A DNA stretch of 64,000 nucleotides from Pelagicoccus sp. SDUM812005. Its GTDB lineage: Bacteria > Verrucomicrobiota > Verrucomicrobiia > Opitutales > Opitutaceae. Where the stretch lies: contig NZ_JARXIA010000027.1 of the NCBI RefSeq assembly GCF_031127875.1, positions 1 through 64,000 on the forward strand, in the 5' to 3' direction. A program made the translations under genes and the position numbers. Below are positions 35,012 to 44,066 of the stretch, in pieces; positions within the stretch are counted from its first letter, which is position 1; every line of letters starts with the position of its first letter. The notes beneath the pieces were generated by a model. The model ran no database searches. It had not been told where the DNA came from and saw nothing but the letters and a program-made list of their open reading frames with translations.

Positions 35012-36520
35012 ATGGATAAGAGCAGAGTAGCATTGGCTGTGGACCTTGGCGCTTCGAGCGGTCGTGTCGTGGCGGGCGAATTCAATGGCGAGATTCTCAA
35101 GATGGAGGAAATCCATCGCTTCCCCACCCGGAACGTGTGTGTGGGCGGTTCCTATTTTTGGGATATCTTGTTCATCTACGACGAGATCTTGAAGGGACTT
35201 TCTACGGCGATCGTGCACTACGGCGATCGCGTGAAGTCTATCGGAGTGGATACCTGGGGCGTGGACTACGGATGGCTGGATGGCAGCGGCAAGCTGATGG
35301 GCAATCCCTACCAGTACCGCGATTCCCGTACGGACGGGATGCGGGAGTTGGCTGCCAGTCGCATGGACGAGGAAGCGATTTTCGCCTCTACCGGTGTGCA
35401 GCCCATGTTTTTCAATACGCTCTATCAGGTGTTGAGCGAGGTCGAGGAGGGGAGCCCTTCGCTGAAGTCTGCTACCCAGCTGCTTTTCATTCCGGACCTG
35501 CTCAACTATTGGCTCAGCGGCGTCGCCGTGAACGAACGCACCATCGCGAGCACCAGTCAGATGCTGAATCCTCTGACCGGGGAGTGGGCGCTCGACGTTT
35601 TGGACCGGATGGGCATTTCCGGCGGTTACTTTGGGGACGTGGTGGAGCCGGGATCCGTCGTGGGTCCCCTCAGCGCTCCGGTCGCGGAGAAGATCGGGGC
35701 TGCGGAAGCGGATTCCGTCTCGGTGATCGCCGTCGGTTCCCACGACACCGCTTCCGCGGTGGCAGGGCGTCCGGCCGGAGAGGGCCGACGCGCCTTCCTG
35801 AGTTCCGGTACCTGGTCCTTGCTGGGAATGGAAGCGGAGGAGCCGATCCTTGCGGCCGAAGCCTACGAGCAGGGTTTTTCGAATGAAATGGGCGTCGGAG
35901 GCAAGGTGCGCTTCCTGACGAATATTTGCGGCCTCTGGCTGCTTCAGGAATGCCGGGCCCAGTGGATCAAGGACGGGGAAAAGCTCAGCTTCGGCGAAAT
36001 GGCCGCGATGGCCGAGGAGGCGACTCCGTTCCTTTCGGTTATCGACCCGAACCACCCCTCCTTCGCGAAGGAAGGCGACATGCCGAACAAGATTCGTAAG
36101 TACTGCGCGGATACAGGACAAGCCGTCCCTGAAAGCAAGGGGCAGCTCTTGCGCTTGGTGACGGAAAGCTTGGCGGCTACCTACCGTTTGGTTTGGGACC
36201 GCCTGCAGTCCTTCTCGGAAGGACCGTTGGAGTCGCTCAACGTGGTAGGAGGCGGCTGCCAGAACGAACTGCTAAACCAGTGCACGGCCAACGCCTTGGG
36301 CGTGCCGGTGACCGCTGGTCCCGTGGAAGCCACGGCGATGGGTAACATCATTACCCAGCTCGCGGCGGCCGGAGCTATCGAATCGATCGATGCGGGCCAG
36401 GAGCTCATTCGCCGCTCCGTCGAAACGAAGACTTTTACACCAAGAGATACGTCCTTATGGAGTGAATACGTTGACCGTCTTCGCTCTGTAATCGAAACTC
36501 ACAAAACCCAAAAAGTTTAG
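35012..36520 (+). CDS. FGGY-family L-fuculokinase/rhamnulokinase
   Basis: A 502-residue kinase of the FGGY family, closest in pattern to RhaB: ALAVDLGASSGRVVAGEF (phosphate loop), IGVDTWGVDYGWLD, YQYRDSRTDGM, FIPDLLNYWLSG, VGSHDTASAVAG with the likely catalytic Asp245, FLSSGTWSLLG and NVVGGGCQNELLNQ. Next to FucI it most probably phosphorylates L-fuculose to L-fuculose-1-phosphate; L-rhamnulose may also be used. The ATG at 35012 is chosen because the longer frame from 34877 would start inside the conserved fucose box and upstream of the -10. It opens the operon kinase, isomerase (12 bp gap), mutarotase. The aldolase that would act next is not encoded here. Confidence 0.88.
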   Translation: MDKSRVALAVDLGASSGRVVAGEFNGEILKMEEIHRFPTRNVCVGGSYFWDILFIYDEILKGLSTAIVHYGDRVKSIGVDTWGVDYGWLDGSGKLMGNPYQYRDSRTDGMRELAASRMDEEAIFASTGVQPMFFNTLYQVLSEVEEGSPSLKSATQLLFIPDLLNYWLSGVAVNERTIASTSQMLNPLTGEWALDVLDRMGISGGYFGDVVEPGSVVGPLSAPVAEKIGAAEADSVSVIAVGSHDTASAVAGRPAGEGRRAFLSSGTWSLLGMEAEEPILAAEAYEQGFSNEMGVGGKVRFLTNICGLWLLQECRAQWIKDGEKLSFGEMAAMAEEATPFLSVIDPNHPSFAKEGDMPNKIRKYCADTGQAVPESKGQLLRLVTESLAATYRLVWDRLQSFSEGPLESLNVVGGGCQNELLNQCTANALGVPVTAGPVEATAMGNIITQLAAAGAIESIDAGQELIRRSVETKTFTPRDTSLWSEYVDRLRSVIETHKTQKV

Positions 36521-36532
36521 GAATATATCATT

Positions 36533-38338
36533 ATGTCTGAATTAAATGCATCCCCAAGCCCTTGGACGGGCTCTCTCCCCAAGATTGGAATTCGTCCGAC
36601 GATCGACGGTCGTCTCGGCGGCGTACGCGAATCCCTCGAGGAGCAAACCATGGAGCAAGCTCGGTCGGTGGTCGAGCTCTTGACTAAGGTCTTGCGCTAC
36701 CCGAACGGCGAGCCGGTCGAGTGCGTGGTGGCGGACACTTGCATCGGCGGCGTCGCCGAAGCAACAGCTGCCGCGGAGAAGTTCCGCAAGGAAGGCGTCA
36801 CGGTCACCATCACGGTCACGCCTTGCTGGTGCTACGGCTCGGAAACCATGGACATGGATCCGCACACGGTGAAGGCGATCTGGGGCTTCAACGGCACCGA
36901 GCGTCCGGGCGCTGTTTACTTGGCGGCCGCCCTGGCGGGCCATACGCAAAAGGGTCTGCCCGCATTCGGCATTTACGGCAAGGACGTGCAGCCTGCCGGC
37001 ACCAAGGAGATCCCGGCCGACGTGGCGGAAAAGCTGCTTAACTTCGCTCGCTGCGGATTGGCGGTTGGCTTGATGAAGGGCCGTTCCTACCTCTCCATGG
37101 GCGGTACCTCCATGGGAATCGCGGGTTCCATGGTGGACAATTCCATGTGGGAAAAGTACCTCGGCATGCGAGTGGAAGCCATCGACTTGACCGAGTTCGT
37201 GGGCCGCTTGCAGAAGGGGCAGTTCGACCAGGACGAGTTCGAGAGAGCGAAGGCTTGGGTGGCTGAAAACTGTCCGGAAGGGAAGGACTACAACTCTGAG
37301 GAGACCAAGCGCTCCCGCGAGTCCCTCGACAGCGAGTGGGATGTATCCATCAAGATGGCCTTGATCGCTCGCGACCTAATGGTGGGCAATCCCAAGCTCG
37401 CGGAGATGGGACTGGGCGAGCAAGCCCATGGGCATGGCGCCATCGCTGCCGGTTTCCAAGGCCAGCGCCAGTGGACCGACCATTTCCCCAACGGCGACTT
37501 CCTGGAAGCCATCCTGAACACTTCCTTCGACTGGAACGGCAAGCGTCCTCCCTACATCGTAGCGACCGAGAACGACGCCTTGAACGGCGCCGGAATGCTC
37601 TTTGGCCACCTGCTGACCAATTCGGCTCAGATCTTCGCCGACCTGCGCACCTACTGGAGCAAGGACGCGATCGCCCAGGCGAGCGGCGAGAGCTTGGACA
37701 ACGACTTGGTCGAAGACGGCATCCTGCACCTCATCAATTCCGGCCCGGCTGCCCTCGACGGCACTGGCCAGCAGAGCGATGCGGACGGCAACCCGACCAT
37801 GAAGCCGTATTGGGAAATTGAGGACAGCGAAGCGGAAGCCTGCTTGAAGGCTACCACTTGGCATCCGTCCATCACGGAGTACTTCCCCGGTGGCGGTTGG
37901 AGCACTCGCTACAAGACGCGTGGAGGCATGGCTTCGACGATGATCCGCTTGAACTTGGTGGACGGCCTCGGCCCGGCGCTGCAGATCGCGGAAGGTTATT
38001 CCATCGAGCTGCCAGACTCTATCCACACGGCGCTCGACGACCGCACCAACCCGACTTGGCCAACCACTTGGTTCGCTCCGACGCTTACCGGCAAGGGGGC
38101 CTTCCGCAGCGCGTACGAGGTCATGAACAGCTGGGGCGCGAACCACTGCGTGCTGACCTGCGGTCACGTAGGGCATCTCTACATCACGCTGGCTTCCATG
38201 CTCCGCATTCCGGTCTACATGCACAACGTATCCGAAGAGCGGATATTCCGTCCGAGCTCGTGGCGCGCGTTTGGCACGGCAGACCTCGAAGGCGCGGATT
38301 TCCGAGCCTGCGAAAACTACGGTCCCTTGTACCGCTAA
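36533..38338 (+). CDS. fucI: L-fucose isomerase
   Basis: A 601-residue cytoplasmic isomerase converting L-fucose to L-fuculose, close to the E. coli FucI length of 591. Landmarks: [24 protein letters not shown] at the N-terminus, [47 protein letters not shown] with Glu346, and FADLRTYWS with Asp370. These two are 24 residues apart, as are the manganese ligands Glu337 and Asp361 of E. coli FucI. The third ligand is probably His545 in TCGHVGH. It lies in an operon with the kinase upstream and a mutarotase 8 bp downstream. This is the firmest evidence that L-fucose is the sugar the locus is built to use. Confidence 0.97.
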   Translation: MSELNASPSPWTGSLPKIGIRPTIDGRLGGVRESLEEQTMEQARSVVELLTKVLRYPNGEPVECVVADTCIGGVAEATAAAEKFRKEGVTVTITVTPCWCYGSETMDMDPHTVKAIWGFNGTERPGAVYLAAALAGHTQKGLPAFGIYGKDVQPAGTKEIPADVAEKLLNFARCGLAVGLMKGRSYLSMGGTSMGIAGSMVDNSMWEKYLGMRVEAIDLTEFVGRLQKGQFDQDEFERAKAWVAENCPEGKDYNSEETKRSRESLDSEWDVSIKMALIARDLMVGNPKLAEMGLGEQAHGHGAIAAGFQGQRQWTDHFPNGDFLEAILNTSFDWNGKRPPYIVATENDALNGAGMLFGHLLTNSAQIFADLRTYWSKDAIAQASGESLDNDLVEDGILHLINSGPAALDGTGQQSDADGNPTMKPYWEIEDSEAEACLKATTWHPSITEYFPGGGWSTRYKTRGGMASTMIRLNLVDGLGPALQIAEGYSIELPDSIHTALDDRTNPTWPTTWFAPTLTGKGAFRSAYEVMNSWGANHCVLTCGHVGHLYITLASMLRIPVYMHNVSEERIFRPSSWRAFGTADLEGADFRACENYGPLYR

Positions 38339-38346
38339 GGCGCATC

Positions 38347-38751
38347 ATGGCAAAGCCAGTATACGGTTCGACCAATCCAAGCCCTGCGGAATCCGGGTCG
38401 CCCCAGCGATTCGGTTCGGTGGTCGGCTTAGCGCCGGAGAAGGAGCAGCTCTATCGCGAGCTGCATGCCGACGTGTGGCCCGAGGTGCTCGCCACCATCG
38501 AAGCCGCTAACATCCGGAACTACTCGATTTTTCGGACCGAGCTGGCCGGACAGGCCTACTTGTTCTCGTATTTTGAATACATCGGTACGAGCTTCGAGGA
38601 AGACATGGCCGCGATGAAGCAGTGTCCCCACACGCGCAAGTGGTGGTCCTTGACGGACCCCTGCCAGCGCCGCCTGGACGGAACGCCTGCGGAAGCCCAG
38701 TGGTTGCCGGCCGAGCTCGTCTTTCATGCCAGTTTCGCTGGAAACGAATAG
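38347..38751 (+). CDS. RhaM-type L-fucose/L-rhamnose mutarotase
   Basis: A 134-residue protein with the L-rhamnose mutarotase (PF05336) pattern: LYRELHADVWPEVLATIEAA, NYSIFRTE, YLFSYFEYIG, CPHTRKWWSLTDPCQ and a final VFHAS. The family interconverts the anomers of 6-deoxyhexoses. It lies 8 bp behind fucI and just before a terminator, so the natural substrate is probably L-fucose, supplying the anomer used by the isomerase. About 30 N-terminal residues (MAKPVYGSTNPSPAESGS) precede the domain and have no recognised role. This family is distinct from the classical FucU mutarotase. Confidence 0.88.
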   Translation: MAKPVYGSTNPSPAESGSPQRFGSVVGLAPEKEQLYRELHADVWPEVLATIEAANIRNYSIFRTELAGQAYLFSYFEYIGTSFEEDMAAMKQCPHTRKWWSLTDPCQRRLDGTPAEAQWLPAELVFHASFAGNE

Positions 38752-38757
38752 TTTTCG

Positions 38758-38793
38758 GGAGAGTCGTGGTTTCGCTCCGCGGCTCTCCTTTTT
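38758..38793 (+). terminator. Intrinsic terminator after the mutarotase
   Basis: GGAGAGTCGTGG pairs with CCGCGGCTCTCC (two G-T pairs) around TTTCGCT, followed by TTTTT. It starts 6 bp after the mutarotase stop, so fucP must have its own promoter; a TATAAC at about 38823 is a possible -10. Confidence 0.88.
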
Positions 38794-38885
38794 GCATTCC
38801 ATTCAATCCCTTGGAGTTATTTATATAACAGTTTACAATCGACGAAACCCCGGCTGACCGGATCCTCGTCAGCACCTCAAAAAAT

Positions 38886-40361
38886 ATGACCTCTGATTCT
38901 AACCCTCCCGTTATTCCGCGTAAGTATCTGCTTTCGTTTATTCTCGTAACGACTTTGTTTTCCCTCTGGGGATTCGCGAACGACGTTACGAACCCGCTCG
39001 TGGCGGTCTTTAAGGACGTCTTCGTTATCACCAACGCTCAAAGTACTTGGGTGCAGATGGCATTCTACGGTGGATACGCGACCATGGCCTTGCCGGCGGC
39101 GATCTTCATTCGCCGCTACTCGTATAAGAAAGGCATCATTGTCGGACTGGCTCTCTATGCCGGCGGCGCCTTCCTTTCGATCCCTGCGGCGGCCGGAGCG
39201 AACTTCAACCTGTTCATCATTTCGCTCTATATCCTGACCTTCGGTTTGGCCTTTCTCGAAACCACGGCCAATCCTTATATCCTTTCCATGGGTCCTCCCG
39301 AGACGGCTACCCGCCGCTTGAACCTGGCCCAAGCCTTCAACCCGATGGGCTCCCTCACCGGGATGTTCATCGCAGGCACGGTAATCCTCTCCAACATCGA
39401 GGTCGAAGATTTCAAGAACGACATCAACGGCTATGCAGCCGAGTTGGATACGACTCAGGTTCAGAAGGTCGAGTACGACATTCCATCCTTCCTTCGTTCG
39501 TCGCCCCGCGAGCGCGTCTACGACGAGAACGCGAAGGCCTACGTGATGGAGAAGGGCGTGGATGCACCCGCGACCGCATTGCAGGATTTCAAGGACGGCA
39601 AGATCGAGTCCTTCCAAGGCATGACGCACCGTGAGCTGCAGCAGAGCGACCTCAAGCTGGTAGCCCTGCCGTACACGGTGATCGGCTGCGTGGTGGCGGG
39701 CGTGCTCGTTATCTTCCTCGTCACCAAGCTTCCGAATACCAGCCCGCCGGATTCCGATCACGACGTGCACTTCGGCCGCACTGTGAAGCGTCTGCTCAAG
39801 AACCCGAAATACGTGGGGGGCGTGATCGCCCAGACCTTCTACGTCGGGGCCCAGATCATGACTTGGACGTTCATCATCCAGTACGCCGAAAACGAGCTGG
39901 GAATCGATAAGGCGACTGCCCAGAACTTCAACATCATGGCGATGGTGATCTTCCTTTGCTCGCGCTTCGTGTGTACCTTCTTCCTCAAGTACGTTTCTCC
40001 AAGCATGCTGCTGCTCGCCTTGAGCGCCGGCGCGATCCTCTTCACCTTGGGCGCGATCTACTTGCAAGGTCTCACGGGCCTCTACTCGCTCGTATTGATC
40101 TCCGCCTGTATGTCCCTCATGTTTCCGACTATCTACGGACTTGCCCTCGACGGGGTGGGCGAAGACGCGAAGCTCGGGTCCGCAGGTCTCATTTTCGCGA
40201 TCGTGGGTGGCGTGTTCATGACCCGTTTCCAAGGCCAGGTGCTGGACTTGGACAGTTTCATGGGGACGACTGCGACCCGCGGTTCCTTCTATCTCGTTAT
40301 CCTCTGCTTCGTGATCATTGCTATCTACGGATTCATCGCGAATCGGCAGAAGAAGGCTTAA
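38886..40361 (+). CDS. fucP: L-fucose:proton symporter (FucP)
   Basis: A 491-residue inner-membrane MFS permease of the fucose/galactose/glucose:H+ symporter family. FSLWGFANDVTNPL, WVQMAFYGGYATMALPAAIF and FGLAFLETTANPYIL followed by RRLNLAQAFNPMGSLTGMF are the hallmark FucP motifs; the Asp in the first and the Glu in the third correspond to residues needed for proton coupling in E. coli FucP. About 12 membrane helices can be followed, with a long cytoplasmic loop (about residues 175-250). It takes free L-fucose from the periplasm into the cytoplasm, after the secreted fucosidases. The gene is separated from the fucI operon by a terminator and is closed by another. Confidence 0.95.
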   Translation: MTSDSNPPVIPRKYLLSFILVTTLFSLWGFANDVTNPLVAVFKDVFVITNAQSTWVQMAFYGGYATMALPAAIFIRRYSYKKGIIVGLALYAGGAFLSIPAAAGANFNLFIISLYILTFGLAFLETTANPYILSMGPPETATRRLNLAQAFNPMGSLTGMFIAGTVILSNIEVEDFKNDINGYAAELDTTQVQKVEYDIPSFLRSSPRERVYDENAKAYVMEKGVDAPATALQDFKDGKIESFQGMTHRELQQSDLKLVALPYTVIGCVVAGVLVIFLVTKLPNTSPPDSDHDVHFGRTVKRLLKNPKYVGGVIAQTFYVGAQIMTWTFIIQYAENELGIDKATAQNFNIMAMVIFLCSRFVCTFFLKYVSPSMLLLALSAGAILFTLGAIYLQGLTGLYSLVLISACMSLMFPTIYGLALDGVGEDAKLGSAGLIFAIVGGVFMTRFQGQVLDLDSFMGTTATRGSFYLVILCFVIIAIYGFIANRQKKA

Positions 40362-40424
40362 CGAGTCCAAGGGACGGGACGAGGCTTAGGCGTTCCGTCC
40401 TCTTGGCTAGGATAGATTTTCGAG

Positions 40425-40460
40425 AAAGCGGCAGCCCATGGGCTGTCGCTTTTTTCTTTT
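40425..40460 (+). terminator. Intrinsic terminator after fucP
   Basis: GCGGCAGCCC-AT-GGGCTGTCGC, flanked by AAA on the left and TTTTTTCTTTT on the right. It stands between convergent fucP and the GPH symporter; the T run is on the fucP side only. Confidence 0.92.
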
Positions 40461-40527
40461 GGGGAAGTCGTTGCCCGTTTCTCGGGCGCGCTCGCTCGCG
40501 CTTTCCCAGAACAGGCGGGTTCCGGTT

Positions 40528-41979
40528 TTAGAGGGCTAGCTTGCGGGCGTCGAGTTGGTCGCGGATGTGGCGGACTTGCTTTTCGTCGAGGTCGTACTGG
40601 TGGATGAAGTAGATTCCGACCGCGAAGGCGAGGGCGGGTATGAAGGCGAAGAGGAGCCGCAGGCCTTGCAGGGTGGACTCGCTTTGGGGGCCGCCGATCT
40701 CTTGGCTGAATCCGGTAGAGGCGATCACGTACCCGGAGCAGAGGAAGGCGATGGAAATGCCCGTCTTGAAAAGGAAGGCGTAGACGGCGCCGAACATGCC
40801 CTCGCGGCGGTGGTGGTATTGCAGTTCGTCCAGGTCGCAGACGTCCGCCACCATGGCTTGCACGAGCATGAAGACGGAGGCCATGGCGGGCGCGACCATG
40901 ATGGATACCACGAGCGAAAGGTAGGGCCAGGCGGGCGTATAGAGGACCAGCTTGGCAAGGGTGCCTGCCAGGGCGAGGTAGAGCGAAGCGGCGAGGATTC
41001 GCTGTTTTCCGTAGCGGGTGGCCAGCTGCGTGATGACGGGTATGATCGCGAGTGTTAGGATTGTGGATACGGTGGAGTGCCAGGCGAGCAGGGCGGAGGC
41101 CGGCTCTTTCTCGCCCCCGTAGAGGTAGTAGACGGTTACGTAGCTTTCCAGGCCTCGGATCATATTGGACCCGAGCAGAATGCAGGCGATGGTAAGGGAA
41201 AGCATGCGGAAGGGCTTGCAGGCGAGGGACTGCTTGATGTTGGTGAAGAGTCCGGAACGTTGAGCCTTCTTTGCGGAGACCGGCTTCGCGTTGGGGGGCG
41301 GAGCTGCGGCTTTGGCCGTGTGCAGGGGTTCGTCGGTAAAGCAGGCGGATACGAGTCCGGCGGCGAGCATGGCGAAGGCGGTCAGGCTGCCGACCCAGCG
41401 GATGGCTTCGATGCGATCGGCGAAGATGTCCCAGTAGGTGATGTTGTACATCCAGCCGACAAGGATGGCAGCGAAGGGGGCGACGAAGGAGGGGTAGGCC
41501 ATCACGCGGGTTCGTTCGTGGTAGTCGGTGGTTAGCTCGTATCCAAGCGCGTACCACGGGACCGTGTAGACGGTGAGGGCCAAGTAGAAGAGGATGGAGA
41601 GGGCTCCGAAATAGAGGAGGTAGCCGGTGTCGCTCAAGCCGCGCGGAATCATCCAGAGCGCGGCGAAGCAAAGGGCGGAGAGGAGGGAGCCGAGCAGGAG
41701 GTAGGGGCGGCGGCGGCCCCAGCGGTGGGTCGACTTGTCCGAGATGTCGCCCATGATGGGATTGGCGATCGCGTCGATGAGTCGCGAAAGGAAGATGACG
41801 TTGCCGATCATGATCGGGCTGATGACGCCTAGCTCTATGTTGTAGATCTGGTAGGAGAAGGTCTTGGGGGCCTGCTTGCCGATCATGGTGGCGAGGTTGC
41901 CGGTGCCGTAGGCTAGCTTTTGGCCGACGCTGACGCGCTCGAGCGAGGAAAGAGTTTTGGGGGCAGGCGTTTTTTTCAC
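40528..41979 (-). CDS. GPH-family sugar:cation symporter (MelB-like)
   Basis: A 483-residue inner-membrane transporter of the glycoside-pentoside-hexuronide family. KLAYGTGNLATMIG, FLSRLIDAIANPIMGDISDKSTHRWGRRRPYLLLG and YTVPWYALGYELTTDYHERTRVMAYPS are the family's hallmark loops, with the Asp-rich cation site in helix 2. It starts at GTG 41979. It probably imports uronides, xylosides or short oligosaccharides made by the second set of enzymes. It lies 133 bp behind the 43654 sulfatase on the same strand with no terminator between, so the two likely share the promoter region that contains the palindromic operator at 43721. Confidence 0.88.
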   Translation of the reverse strand: MKKTPAPKTLSSLERVSVGQKLAYGTGNLATMIGKQAPKTFSYQIYNIELGVISPIMIGNVIFLSRLIDAIANPIMGDISDKSTHRWGRRRPYLLLGSLLSALCFAALWMIPRGLSDTGYLLYFGALSILFYLALTVYTVPWYALGYELTTDYHERTRVMAYPSFVAPFAAILVGWMYNITYWDIFADRIEAIRWVGSLTAFAMLAAGLVSACFTDEPLHTAKAAAPPPNAKPVSAKKAQRSGLFTNIKQSLACKPFRMLSLTIACILLGSNMIRGLESYVTVYYLYGGEKEPASALLAWHSTVSTILTLAIIPVITQLATRYGKQRILAASLYLALAGTLAKLVLYTPAWPYLSLVVSIMVAPAMASVFMLVQAMVADVCDLDELQYHHRREGMFGAVYAFLFKTGISIAFLCSGYVIASTGFSQEIGGPQSESTLQGLRLLFAFIPALAFAVGIYFIHQYDLDEKQVRHIRDQLDARKLAL

Positions 41980-42112
41980 GGACTGAAGATGGGGACGCTT
42001 GGAAGGCGCTTACCTGAAAGCAAGGGGCGAGCGGGAGCAAGCCGTTCTGCGCAGGGCGCGCTCGTAGCGAGTTTTTGGAGACGTTCGCGGAATGCGGCTG
42101 TTTGTCGCTTCT

Positions 42113-43654
42113 CTATTCGAGCCAAGCGGGGAGCCCGTCTTTTTTGAAGCTGGCAACGCGCTTGTCGTAGGAGTCGCTGGGGAAGGAGTCCTTGCCGGCG
42201 GGGAAGGCTTCGTGTCGCGGCAAGGCGGCCCGGTGTTGCTCGAGGATGGGGAGGTATTCGGGGTTGGCGGCAAGGTTGGTGAACTCTTGTGGATCGCTGC
42301 GGTGGTCGTAGAGCTCTTCGCTGCCGTCGCGGTAGCGGATGTAGCGCCAGTCTTGGCTGCGCAGGGAGTGGTTTCGCGTGTAGCGAGTGGTGAGCACCGG
42401 GCGGCCGCGTTCGGCGTTGGGATCGTCGATGAGGGGCTTGAGGTTGAGGCCGTCGAGATCTTGCTCGGGCAGTCCGGCCAGGGCGGACAGGGTTGGATAG
42501 ATGTCGAGCAGGCTGACGGGGCTGTCGTTTCTTTGGCCGGTCGCGGGCATGCCGGGGTAGGAGAAGAAGAGGGGGACGCGAGTGGACTCCTCCCAGAGGG
42601 CTTGCTTGCGCCAGTGCTTCTTTTCGCCGAGGTGCTGGCCATGGTCGGACCAGAGCACGATAATGGTGTTGTCGGCGTAAGGGCTCTGGTCGAGGGCGGC
42701 GATCACCTTGCCGATTTGTTCGTCGACGAAGGTGGTGCTGGCAAGGTAGGCCCGCACGAGCTCTCTCCAGTAAGTGGGGCTTGTATCCAAAACTTCCTTA
42801 TGGTCGCCTTCGGGGAGGGTGCCGTAGATCATGGCTTTGCCGTAGAGAGGGATGTCCTTGAGGTCGTCCTCGGGGACTTCGGGCATTTGGATGGAGTCGA
42901 GCGGGTAGCGCTCGAAGTAGCGTTTGGGAGCGGTGAAGGGGACGTGGGGGCGGAGGAAACCGACAGCGAGGAAGAAGGGCTTGCGGTGTTCCTTTTGCAA
43001 TTGGGAGACGGCCCAGTCGGCGAGCTGTTCGTCGGGCATGCCGTCTTGGGGGATCTCGTGGTCCTCGAGGGCGGCCCAGCTGAGGGTGTCGCCTTTTACG
43101 GGTCCGCCGTGCTTGCGGACGATGGCGCCGCCGTCTTGCGGGAAGGGAGCGAAGTGGTGGGTCTTGAAGGAGCCCGGGCGGAAGTTGTACTTGGCGGGGC
43201 GGGTCTCGTCCCAGTAGGGATAGTCGAAGTCCTGTACGCCTTTGTGGAAGATCTTTCCGGCGGCGAGAGTGGTGTATCCATTGTTCCGGAAATGGGTCGG
43301 CAGCGGGACCCGTTCGCCCAACACCTCTTGATAGCTCGCTTCGATGTTCTTCATGCCGGTGGTGCCGTACCAGCCGGTGGTGGTCGGGTGGAGGCCGGTG
43401 AACAGGGAGTGGCGGGAAGTGTTGCAGACGGGCGCGGAGCAGTGGGCATTGGTGAAGTAGGTGCCGCGCTCGGAAAGCTTGTCGAGGTGGGGAGTGATGG
43501 CTTGGGGGTGCCCGTCCAAGGCGCCGATCCAGTCGTTTAGGTCGTCCACGGCGATGAAGAGGACGTTGGGCTGGCGAGGCTGCGGGGTCGCTTGAGCGGC
43601 GGCACCGAGGGAAATTGTCAGGATGCAGAGGGCAAGGACGGTGGAGGTCTTCAT
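42113..43654 (-). CDS. Iduronate-2-sulfatase-like sulfatase with CNTSR motif
   Basis: A 513-residue secreted sulfatase. NVLFIAVDDLNDWIGAL, PHLDKLSERGTYFTNAHCSAPVCNTSRHSLFTG, HPTTTGWYG, GYTTLAAGKIFHKG and WSDHGQHLGEKKHWRK match the iduronate-2-sulfatase-like branch (S1_7 type). The odd point is the activation motif: Cys77-Asn-Thr-Ser-Arg, with Thr where the formylglycine motif has Pro (aerobic) or Ala (anaerobic maturase). It may still be converted, or the enzyme may be inactive or matured differently. The rest of the active site appears intact. It lies first in an operon with the GPH symporter, with a palindromic operator 67 bp upstream. Substrate is unknown. Confidence 0.9.
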   Translation of the reverse strand: MKTSTVLALCILTISLGAAAQATPQPRQPNVLFIAVDDLNDWIGALDGHPQAITPHLDKLSERGTYFTNAHCSAPVCNTSRHSLFTGLHPTTTGWYGTTGMKNIEASYQEVLGERVPLPTHFRNNGYTTLAAGKIFHKGVQDFDYPYWDETRPAKYNFRPGSFKTHHFAPFPQDGGAIVRKHGGPVKGDTLSWAALEDHEIPQDGMPDEQLADWAVSQLQKEHRKPFFLAVGFLRPHVPFTAPKRYFERYPLDSIQMPEVPEDDLKDIPLYGKAMIYGTLPEGDHKEVLDTSPTYWRELVRAYLASTTFVDEQIGKVIAALDQSPYADNTIIVLWSDHGQHLGEKKHWRKQALWEESTRVPLFFSYPGMPATGQRNDSPVSLLDIYPTLSALAGLPEQDLDGLNLKPLIDDPNAERGRPVLTTRYTRNHSLRSQDWRYIRYRDGSEELYDHRSDPQEFTNLAANPEYLPILEQHRAALPRHEAFPAGKDSFPSDSYDKRVASFKKDGLPAWLE

Positions 43655-43720
43655 GGTTTTCGGGGTAAGGGGAGCTTAGGATGATTTCGGATCGAATCGC
43701 TTGCGGCAATTTCTCCTGAC

Positions 43721-43734
43721 CGTGACGCGTCACG
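43721..43734. promoter_or_regulatory. Palindromic operator 1, CGTGAC-GC-GTCACG
   Basis: A perfect 14-bp palindrome between the divergent sulfatase (start 43654) and a small secreted ORF (43781). First of five related sites in the second polysaccharide block. Confidence 0.75.
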
Positions 43735-43780
43735 AAGCAAGGAGGTTTAGTTGGGGCGGAAAGGTCTCTAGCTTGGGATT

Positions 43781-43948
43781 ATGAAGAATCTGTTCGTTGC
43801 TTTGGGGCTGTTCGCGGTCTGTGTGTTGCCTGTGAATGCGGCTACGGAGGAATCGCTCGCGGGTCTCGTCAAGGAAGCGGACGCGGCAGAAGATATGGGC
43901 GAGATGGGCGAGCTTGGCAATAAGCCAGGTCGCTTGGAGTGGCGATGA
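43781..43948 (+). CDS. Small secreted peptide, 55 residues
   Basis: ATG 43781 opens a 55-codon frame starting MKNLFVALGLFAVCVLPVNA, a convincing signal peptide, followed by an acidic tail of 34 residues with the repeat MGEMGEL, ending GRLEWR. It lies between the palindromic operator at 43721 and the PhoD-like gene. I do not recognise the mature part. No strong ribosome site precedes it. It could be a genuine small periplasmic or released peptide, or the surviving 5' end of a decayed secreted-protein gene. The signal peptide is seen; function is unknown. Confidence 0.45.
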   Translation: MKNLFVALGLFAVCVLPVNAATEESLAGLVKEADAAEDMGEMGELGNKPGRLEWR

Positions 43949-44066
43949 TGACAGGCGGTCACGATGGGTGAGCTTGAAGGAGAGGAGTCGTCGATCTGTC
44001 ATTGTTTCTTAACTACGGACTGTAGGTGGAATTTTAGGAATTGAGCGATTCACAACCCCGATATAG

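Noticed and set aside
43958-43963. Lone GTCACG before the PhoD-like gene
   Set aside because: Only one half-site; the left side does not match CGTGAC.
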